Below are positions 1 through 4,553 of a DNA stretch of 7,181 bases, piece by piece. Source of the stretch: Thermoguttaceae bacterium (GTDB lineage Bacteria; Planctomycetota; Planctomycetia; Pirellulales; Thermoguttaceae); contig JANLFZ010000023.1 in assembly GCA_024653385.1 (NCBI GenBank), positions 3,512-10,692 on the forward strand, given 5' to 3'. The position numbers and the translations under genes were made by a program. Positions within the stretch are counted from its first letter, which is position 1, and every line of letters starts with the position of its first letter. The notes below the pieces were generated by a model. The model saw only the letters and a list, made by a program, of their open reading frames with translations. It searched no databases and was not told the origin of the DNA.

Positions 1-1
1 C

Positions 2-151
2 CTGTACGCCGCGTTCTGCGAAGGCGCCGAGTGCCGCACCGAGCACATCCTGGCCGCGATCGAGGCCACCAATCCCCTGTCGGTCGTGATGCGCGAGCGG
101 GTCGAGAGCCTCCGGGCCTGGGCGCGCGGCCGCTGCGTGCCCGCCGATTGA
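2..151 (+). CDS. C-terminal end of a probable AAA+ ATPase (5' truncated)
   Basis: An open frame enters from the left edge and runs 49 codons to a TGA at 149-151. It ends with a pattern like PLSVVMRERVESLRAWARGR, preceded by a helical stretch (CRTEHILAAIEATNPLS). Such a tail, with 'PLS', then 'M', then an amphipathic helix and 'LRxWAxxR' close to the C-terminus, is what I associate with the last helices of stand-alone AAA+ ATPases of the Ycf46-like type common in Planctomycetota. The Walker A and B motifs and arginine finger would lie outside the window, so nucleotide binding cannot be checked. The gene converges on the dihaem-protein gene, with 84 bp between the two stop codons. The coding call is fairly safe. 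The family call rests on a short tail and is moderate. No start codon is visible. Confidence 0.6.
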   Translation: MYAAFCEGAECRTEHILAAIEATNPLSVVMRERVESLRAWARGRCVPAD

Positions 152-165
152 CCGGAACCGTTCAC

Positions 166-213
166 GGACTGTCCCAATTCTCGCGGCGAAGGAGCGCGAA
201 AATGGGACTGTCC
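166..213. repeat. Imperfect 48-bp palindrome, REP-like, between convergent genes
   Basis: The left arm 166-185 pairs with the right arm 195-213: 17 base pairs, two mismatches (170/209 and 180/200), one bulged A (177) and a 9-nt loop (186-194). The outer part of each arm reads GGACTGTCCC (166-175 and 205-214), so the same 10-mer is both a direct repeat and nearly self-complementary. It lies between the stop codons of two convergent genes, the usual place for REP-type elements mobilised by RAYT (IS200/IS605-related) transposases. In either direction the transcript would fold into a stable stem, so it could also act as a bidirectional transcript end, although no U-tract follows. The structure is seen directly. 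The REP assignment is inference from layout and from my memory of similar GGGACTGTCCC elements in environmental genomes. Confidence 0.55.
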
Positions 214-235
214 CCTTCGGGCGTGCCCGGGGCGA

Positions 236-3190
236 TCACTCGAGCGTGGGCCGCGCGACGAGGCCCTGAAGCTGGGCTTCGCCCCCCTCCTTCTCGTAGA
301 CGCCGTAGAACATCGAGCAGCAATCGAGCCACAGCGTGATGCGGTGGAACTCCTCGTCCGAGAGCTTCACGTCGTAATGGCCCTGCTCGAGGATCTTCGT
401 CAGCTTGGCCGCGCGCGCGCCGAACTGCCCGGGGTTCGTACGCAGGTTGTTGCCGTAATCGGTGAAGGCGTAGGGCAACAGGCTGTTGTACGAGGCGAAC
501 CAGCGGCGCTGGATGGGCTCGCGCGCCAGGTTGATCGGCTTCTTCGGGTGCTCGGCGTGGCACTTGACGCAATGGCGGTCGAGCACGGGCTGCACGAGTC
601 GCGGGTAGCTGAAGGGGGCCGAGCCGTCGACGTCGGGCCGGATGGTCGAGGGGGCGCGCCGCAGGGCCAACAATTCGCGGTTGCCCGGCAGCGGGGCGCG
701 GTGCTTGCGCTCGTGGCACCCCTGGCACACCAGGTGCTCGCCCTTCTGAAGGTACGTCGCCGAGCGCATCGACTGGATCGCCATGCCGCGCTCGTCGAGG
801 GCCTGGAAGAACAACTCGCGGTTGGCCGGCACCGTGAAGTGGGCCGAGCCGTCCTCCTCGACGGGCACGGTGCCCAGCACATGGCGAACGGGGACCACCG
901 AGTCGCCGGCCAAGGCGATGCGCGCCCCGGTCTCGTGAGGCGGGCCGCCCGAAGGCACCGACATCGGCAGCACCTGGAGCACGCGCAGGGCCTTGATTTT
1001 CGTGCCGGGCGGCCACGGCTTGAGGCTGTCGTAGGTGTTGATCACCGTCAGGGTTCCCTGGCCCGGCTCGGCCGGCGGCACGCCGGTGCCGGGGGCATCG
1101 CGGAAGGGCTTGACCAGTGCCGGCGGAGCCGGGGGCGCCGGCCGCGGGACCAGCGGGATGGGGCTCAGGCAGGCGATCAGCGGGTCGCGGTAGATCAGCT
1201 CCTTGTTGCCCCACGAGTCGACCAGGTAGATCCCGTAATTGCCCGCCATGCCCGGCGCCCCGCAGGCCATCGTCGCGTCGTAGACGCAGAGGTAGTAGTC
1301 TTCGCTCAAGGGCCAGGCCGTGCCGTAGGCCTCGCGGCCGCCCTGGCTCTCGGGGAAGCCGACGTCGGGCGTGATGCGCTTGATCGGGCCCATCGCGTCA
1401 TCATCCTCGACCCGGGGGTCGATCAGGACCAGGGAACCGAACGCCTGGCCGTGGTGCGGGGCGGCCGTGGCCACGAACTTCGACGAGCCGGGGATGACGC
1501 GGCAATCGAGTTCCATGTCGGGCCGGGCGTTGCGCGGGGCGAAGTTGCCCTGCACCGCGCGCGAATCGCGCCCGTCGAGCGACGTGATCCACGGATGGTG
1601 TGCCGTGCAGCCGAAGCGGTCGACGTAATCCCATCGCGTGTAGAGGATGCGGCCGTCGTGCGTCACGCTGGGATGCCATTCGTTGGTCTCGTGGACGCTC
1701 AGGGCCGTCATGTCGCTGCCGTCGGCGGCCATGTCGTAGAGCGTGTACGTGGGGCACACGCGCCCACAACGCAGGTATCCGCCGCGCCGCTCGGTGATGA
1801 ACGCGATCCGCCCGTTGGGCAGCCAACACGGGTCGAAGTCGTTCCACGTTCCGTCGGTCAATTGCTCCAGGCCGGTGCCGTCGACGTTGACCTTGAAGAT
1901 GTGGTAGCATCGACCCTCGTCCCAATGGCCGCGATTGGGGTCGGTGTGGTGGCGGTGGCCCTTGTCGCCCTTGCACTCGACGTAGGCGAAGAGGATCGTC
2001 TTGGCGTCGTAGGACAGGTCGGGCGAGAGGAACGAGCCGCCCTCGTGGTCGGGGCCGCGCAGATTGCCCACGCCGTCGTAGGCCAACGGCGGCGGAATGC
2101 TCTGGCCGCCGGTGAGCTTCTGACCCTTCAGCCGCCCGCGCTGAACCACCGCGTCGGCCAGCACGTCGCGCACGCGCGGCTGGGGGCCGAAGGCGTCTTC
2201 GAGCACGTAGAGGCCGCCGCCCGGCTGCGCCGTGATCCCGTAGTACTGGTCGCACATGTGGTCGTAGACCGCCCGGTGCCGCTTGATGAACAGGATCCGG
2301 TCGAACGCCAGGAGCGGGTTGGCGAACGCGATCCGGCGGCGCACGCGGCACACCTCCTTGAATAGGGCCAACCGGCCGGCCCGATCGCCGACATCGATCT
2401 TCTGCGATTGGTCCCGAAGCCGGGCCAACTCGGCTTCCGGGCCGCTCAAGTCGGGGGCCTTGGGCATGCGCTTCAGGTCGGCCAGCAAGGCCGCGGTCCG
2501 GCGCAGCACGACGTCGACCGGGTCGCGGTCCGACCTCAGAATCAGCGCCTCTTGCCGGAATGTCTCACCCGCCACCCGCTCGAACTGGGCGATGTTGCGC
2601 ACGTCATGCTGGAGCGCCGCGAACTGCACTTCCAACTCGTCGGGCAGCTTGCGCGTCGCCCCCGGAAGCCGCACGACCACCGAACCGCCCGCGCGAAACA
2701 CCACCCCGTCGACCAGCGGGCGCAACTCGGCGATCGAGGTCCATGGGTTCCCGCCCACCTCGGTCATCGCCCGCAGGCGCAGGTAGCGCCCCTTCTGCGC
2801 GGCCGGGAACTTCACCACGGTTTGAGCGGTTTGCCGGGGGAGCGTGCCGGCGACCACGGGCTTGCCGAGGTCCTTGGGATCGTTGCCCACGTAGCATTCG
2901 TACTGCGCGATCGTGCCGTTGCCCGCGCCGGGGCGCGGCAGGTAACCGAAACCGGAGATCTCGTACACGGCCCCCAAATCGACGAGAATCTCGTGCGGGT
3001 GGCTCGTCTCATACGCGCGGCAGTCCGTGTGCCACATCGTCTCGGGATCGCCGTCCATGGCCCGGTACCCTTCGTAGCCGGGCATCTCGCTGTCGACCTG
3101 GACCTGAACGGTCACGACCTTCTCGGCCGCGGTCCCCATCGCGGCCCAAACCAGAAGCCATCCCAGTGCCGCCGATTTGCCGATCTTCAT
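236..3190 (-). CDS. Exported dihaem protein, hydrazine synthase alpha-subunit-like, with N-terminal discoidin-like domain
   Basis: 984 residues. Residues 1-22 form a signal peptide (MKIGK, hydrophobic core, likely cut after TAA at 20-22), so it probably acts in the periplasm or at the cell surface. Residues about 25-160 resemble a discoidin (F5/8 type C) sugar- or surface-binding domain (AMDGDPETMWHTD, EILVDLG, GRYLRLRAM). Residues about 185-310 are helical and charged. Residues about 320-670 look like a beta-propeller with TolB-like 'DG..LTDG' strands. A proline-rich linker covers 677-706. Residues about 712-820 match the domain that precedes the first haem in hydrazine synthase alpha. Two c-type haem motifs follow: CQGCH at 822-826 (DNA 713-727) and CVKCH at 874-878 (DNA 557-571). 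The tail ITLWLDCCSMFYG is typical of this family. Activity is unknown; electron transfer or redox chemistry is likely, hydrazine synthesis is not implied. An open frame extends upstream to 3361, but that start would precede the signal peptide, overlap the next gene and sit upstream of the promoter. GGAG 6 nt before the ATG at 3190 settles the start. Confidence 0.85.
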   Translation of the reverse strand: MKIGKSAALGWLLVWAAMGTAAEKVVTVQVQVDSEMPGYEGYRAMDGDPETMWHTDCRAYETSHPHEILVDLGAVYEISGFGYLPRPGAGNGTIAQYECYVGNDPKDLGKPVVAGTLPRQTAQTVVKFPAAQKGRYLRLRAMTEVGGNPWTSIAELRPLVDGVVFRAGGSVVVRLPGATRKLPDELEVQFAALQHDVRNIAQFERVAGETFRQEALILRSDRDPVDVVLRRTAALLADLKRMPKAPDLSGPEAELARLRDQSQKIDVGDRAGRLALFKEVCRVRRRIAFANPLLAFDRILFIKRHRAVYDHMCDQYYGITAQPGGGLYVLEDAFGPQPRVRDVLADAVVQRGRLKGQKLTGGQSIPPPLAYDGVGNLRGPDHEGGSFLSPDLSYDAKTILFAYVECKGDKGHRHHTDPNRGHWDEGRCYHIFKVNVDGTGLEQLTDGTWNDFDPCWLPNGRIAFITERRGGYLRCGRVCPTYTLYDMAADGSDMTALSVHETNEWHPSVTHDGRILYTRWDYVDRFGCTAHHPWITSLDGRDSRAVQGNFAPRNARPDMELDCRVIPGSSKFVATAAPHHGQAFGSLVLIDPRVEDDDAMGPIKRITPDVGFPESQGGREAYGTAWPLSEDYYLCVYDATMACGAPGMAGNYGIYLVDSWGNKELIYRDPLIACLSPIPLVPRPAPPAPPALVKPFRDAPGTGVPPAEPGQGTLTVINTYDSLKPWPPGTKIKALRVLQVLPMSVPSGGPPHETGARIALAGDSVVPVRHVLGTVPVEEDGSAHFTVPANRELFFQALDERGMAIQSMRSATYLQKGEHLVCQGCHERKHRAPLPGNRELLALRRAPSTIRPDVDGSAPFSYPRLVQPVLDRHCVKCHAEHPKKPINLAREPIQRRWFASYNSLLPYAFTDYGNNLRTNPGQFGARAAKLTKILEQGHYDVKLSDEEFHRITLWLDCCSMFYGVYEKEGGEAQLQGLVARPTLE

Positions 3191-3196
3191 GGTGGT

Positions 3197-3200
3197 CTCC
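3197..3200 (-). promoter_or_regulatory. Ribosome binding site of the dihaem-protein gene
   Basis: On the minus strand GGAG lies 6 nt before the ATG at 3188-3190. The codons that follow encode a classical signal peptide. This decides for the start at 3190 over the in-frame ATG at 3361. Confidence 0.75.
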
Positions 3201-3297
3201 ACGATGCGAAGCTCGAACGGGGGCCACCGACGACTCGCGCGCAAGCGATCGCGGGGCAGATCCCAGCGAGGAGCCCCCCCCGCCAGGACCGGGCACC

Positions 3298-3326
3298 ATT
3301 GTAATCGGACGGCCAAGGCGTGCCAA
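3298..3326 (-). promoter_or_regulatory. Sigma70-type promoter of the dihaem-protein gene
   Basis: On the minus strand TTGGCA (3326-3321) and TACAAT (3303-3298) are separated by exactly 17 bp. Each hexamer matches the housekeeping consensus at five of six positions. Transcription would begin near 3291, giving a leader of about 100 nt before the ATG at 3190. The leader contains a run of eight G (complement of C at 3274-3281). The promoter lies just past the stop codon of the 123-residue gene, so the dihaem gene can be expressed independently of the hcp unit upstream. The rest of the 3191-3344 spacer shows no gene and no convincing terminator. Confidence 0.55.
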
Positions 3327-3344
3327 GCCTGGCGCAAGCGGGCG

Positions 3345-3716
3345 TCACGCGATGCCCGCAAAGTGGTGCATCTTGAACAAGGTGCCGCCCTGCTCGCGTT
3401 TGACGCCGTAAAGGAACTTGCGCGGCCCGTACTCCTTGGCGCGTTTGCCCTCGCGCTCGTAGTACGTGTATGCGGCTTGGGTGAGAAACAGGCCGTCGGG
3501 GTTGGCGGCGTATTCGGCTTGGCGGCTTGAAATCTCGCCGACGAGGCGGATGAGATCCTTGGGCCAAAGGCAAATCAACGTGTTCACGGCAACGGAGCGT
3601 GCCTGGTAGCGGCGTTCGGCCTTCTTCTTGGCCTCGCGCGCCTCGTCGCGCTTGCCCAGCACCTCGACGTGATCGCTGAGGAACTTGTACGTGAAGTAGT
3701 TGAGTTGGTAACTCAT
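3345..3716 (-). CDS. Hypothetical protein, 123 residues, partner of hcp
   Basis: I do not recognise this protein. It has 123 residues, no signal peptide and no clear membrane segment. Residues 19-40 are highly charged and helical (KRDEAREAKKKAERR), a possible short coiled coil. A mixed hydrophobic segment follows at 41-60 (NTLICLWPKDLIRLVG), then a helix at 61-70. The C-terminal third is rich in Tyr, Lys and Arg (AYTYYEREGKRAKEYG) and ends in GIA. The ATG at 3714-3716 is preceded by GGAG with 7-nt spacing, which supports both the reading frame and the start. It lies 115 bp downstream of hcp on the same strand, with a strong hairpin between them, so co-transcription with reduced expression is plausible. 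By position it could be an Hcp-linked cargo, chaperone or adaptor, but nothing in the sequence itself shows that. Confidence 0.75.
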   Translation of the reverse strand: MSYQLNYFTYKFLSDHVEVLGKRDEAREAKKKAERRYQARSVAVNTLICLWPKDLIRLVGEISSRQAEYAANPDGLFLTQAAYTYYEREGKRAKEYGPRKFLYGVKREQGGTLFKMHHFAGIA

Positions 3717-3759
3717 GGCCGTGCTCCGAAGCCCTCCACGCGCCGCGCTTCCGCCAACC

Positions 3760-3808
3760 GCCGAAGAGACCGCCGGGAAGTGCTCCCTCTTCCCGGGGTC
3801 TCTTCGGC
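3760..3808 (-). other. Strong intergenic hairpin between hcp and the 123-residue gene
   Basis: Arms 3760-3780 and 3789-3808 pair over 20 bp, interrupted only by one bulged G at 3772, with an 8-nt loop at 3781-3788. It begins 23 nt after the hcp stop codon and ends 43 nt before the ATG of the next gene. No T-run follows on the minus strand (nor on the plus strand), so it is not a standard intrinsic terminator. The layout fits an element that protects the 3' end of an abundant hcp message, a processing site, or a partial terminator that lowers expression of the second gene. Direct observation for the structure; the role is inference. Confidence 0.7.
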
Positions 3809-3831
3809 TCCCCCGGCCGCCCTGAACCAGC

Positions 3832-4329
3832 TCAGTTGCCCTTGTTCTTGACCAGGTCCCAGTTGGCCTTCACATCGCCCTTGGGCTTGCCGGTCTGGTG
3901 GTCGGTCTCGGTGTACGTCCACTCGATCTTGCCGTAGTTGAAGCTGACCTCTTCCAGCGGCAAGGTCTCGCCGCCCTGGGCGCTGCCGCCGGGCCGGACG
4001 CACGAGACGATCACGTCGGACAACAGGTACTCCATGTACTTCTGCTTGTCGCCCGTGGCCCGGCACAACTCGAGCTTGATCGACTTGATGTGCGTGCCGT
4101 TGCAGCAGAACAAGGCGAGTTTGGGGCTGGCCTTGTCGAGCACCTTGACCACCGAGAAGTCCTGGTGGTTGGTGCGTTCGGCCGAGGCGGCCCCGCCGGT
4201 GCTGCGGGCGCCGGCCGCCGGCTGGCTCAGGCCGTGGCTGTAGGACAGGACCTCGATCCAGTCCTTGTGCTTGTCGTCGGTGCTCTCGCCGGGAATCCCG
4301 TCGATCTTGAGGAATGCGTCGAACGCCAT
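3832..4329 (-). CDS. hcp: Hcp-family type VI secretion tube protein
   Basis: 165 residues, the usual Hcp length (about 160-172). Hcp (TssD) forms hexameric rings that stack into the inner tube of the type VI secretion system and can carry small effectors in the ring lumen. Family hallmarks are visible: FLKIDGIPGES at 6-16, WIEVLSYSHGLSQP at 24-37, VKVLDKASPKLALFCCNG at 61-78, YLLSDVIVS at 101-109, VSFNYGKIEWTYT at 128-140 and a terminal WDLVKN at 157-162. No signal peptide, as expected. The start is supported by AAGGAG (4339-4344) 9 nt upstream. The loop at 38-52 (AAGARSTGGAASAER) is Gly/Ala/Ser-rich and resembles the variable extended loop of the family. CC at 75-76 is unusual enough to note. 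No sheath, baseplate, VgrG or ClpV gene lies in the window, so it is an orphan copy here. It is followed by the 123-residue gene and preceded by a structured 224-bp leader. Confidence 0.9.
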   Translation of the reverse strand: MAFDAFLKIDGIPGESTDDKHKDWIEVLSYSHGLSQPAAGARSTGGAASAERTNHQDFSVVKVLDKASPKLALFCCNGTHIKSIKLELCRATGDKQKYMEYLLSDVIVSCVRPGGSAQGGETLPLEEVSFNYGKIEWTYTETDHQTGKPKGDVKANWDLVKNKGN

Positions 4330-4338
4330 GAGAAGTCA

Positions 4339-4344
4339 CTCCTT
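4339..4344 (-). promoter_or_regulatory. Ribosome binding site of hcp
   Basis: AAGGAG on the minus strand, 9 nt before the hcp ATG, is the strongest Shine-Dalgarno sequence preceding any gene start in the window. This is consistent with the high translation expected of a tube protein. Confidence 0.75.
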
Positions 4345-4373
4345 CGCCTGGGGCGGGTGGATGGGACCTGAAG

Positions 4374-4402
4374 CGGAAACGCGACCACGCTGGACGTTTC
4401 CG
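4374..4402. repeat. Inverted repeat in the hcp leader, 8-bp arms
   Basis: CGGAAACG (4374-4381) and CGTTTCCG (4395-4402) are perfectly complementary and separated by 13 bp. The site lies about 45-73 bp upstream of the hcp ATG. It could be a dimeric repressor operator or an mRNA stem. Confidence 0.45.
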
Positions 4403-4419
4403 TGCGCCGGCCCCCTCCG

Positions 4420-4436
4420 GCGGGCACGCTGCCCGC
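4420..4436. repeat. Short GC-rich hairpin in the hcp leader
   Basis: GCGGGCA (4420-4426) pairs with TGCCCGC (4430-4436) over 7 bp around a 3-nt loop. It is compact and stable, but in a GC-rich genome a stem of this length may be coincidental. No T-run follows. Confidence 0.35.
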
Positions 4437-4452
4437 GGCAACCGTCGGGCCG
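4437..4452 (-). promoter_or_regulatory. Possible sigma54 promoter of hcp
   Basis: On the minus strand GG (4451-4450) and GC (4439-4438) are exactly 10 bp apart, and the -12 element reads TTGC. The -24 element is weaker (CGGCCC against TGGCAC). Transcription would begin near 4426, leaving a leader of about 97 nt. Sigma54 control of hcp genes is known in several proteobacteria. Short GC-rich matches are common by chance, so confidence is low. Confidence 0.22.
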
Positions 4453-4477
4453 GCTGCCGTCACCCTATTCTCGACGC

Positions 4478-4500
4478 TTTCCGGCGGAAGTTGCCGGAAA
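4478..4500. repeat. Perfect inverted repeat, 8-bp arms, between the fused synthase gene and hcp
   Basis: TTTCCGGC (4478-4485) and GCCGGAAA (4493-4500) are perfectly complementary with 7 bp between. It lies 54-76 bp after the stop codon of the upstream gene. It may end or stabilise that gene's transcript, although no T-run follows, or it may be an upstream operator of hcp. Confidence 0.45.
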
Positions 4501-4553
4501 TCGGGCGACCTCCCGCCCACGCGGCCGAAAGCCCCTGAGGTCTCAGAGCCTCC

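Larger units (their letters stand above)
4330..4553 (-). promoter_or_regulatory. hcp upstream region: 224 bp, structured, no gene
   Basis: This gap separates the stop of the fused transporter/synthase gene from the hcp ATG. I see no coding sequence in it. It holds three inverted repeats (4374-4402, 4420-4436, 4478-4500), a possible sigma54 site and the hcp ribosome binding site. No good sigma70 promoter stands out; a GAGAAT hexamer near 4470 lacks a matching -35. Neither end shows a hairpin followed by a T-run that would mark a standard terminator for the upstream gene. The density of dyad symmetry suggests that hcp is regulated here. Confidence 0.45.

Noticed and set aside
344..2365. 673-codon plus-strand open frame opposite the dihaem-protein gene
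   Set aside because: Low-complexity Arg/Val/Ala/Gly-rich translation without motifs, antisense to a gene with two haem sites and a signal peptide. Treated as a shadow.
236..3190. True hydrazine synthase and an anammox organism
   Set aside because: Related dihaem proteins are widespread in non-anammox planctomycetes; no beta or gamma subunit gene is adjacent, an extra N-terminal domain is present, and the expected Tyr near the first haem motif is His.
3245..3252. GCGATCGC octamer, the HIP1 motif of cyanobacteria
   Set aside because: Only two copies were noticed in the window (the other near 5764), which is expected by chance in GC-rich DNA.
3338..3359. Six-bp stem around the stop codon of the 123-residue gene as a terminator
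   Set aside because: The stem is short, its loop is 10 nt and no T-run follows; not convincing.
236..3361. Longer start of the dihaem protein at 3361
   Set aside because: It would put 57 Arg-rich residues in front of a classical signal peptide, overlap the 123-residue gene and begin upstream of the likely promoter. The ATG at 3190 has a proper ribosome binding site.
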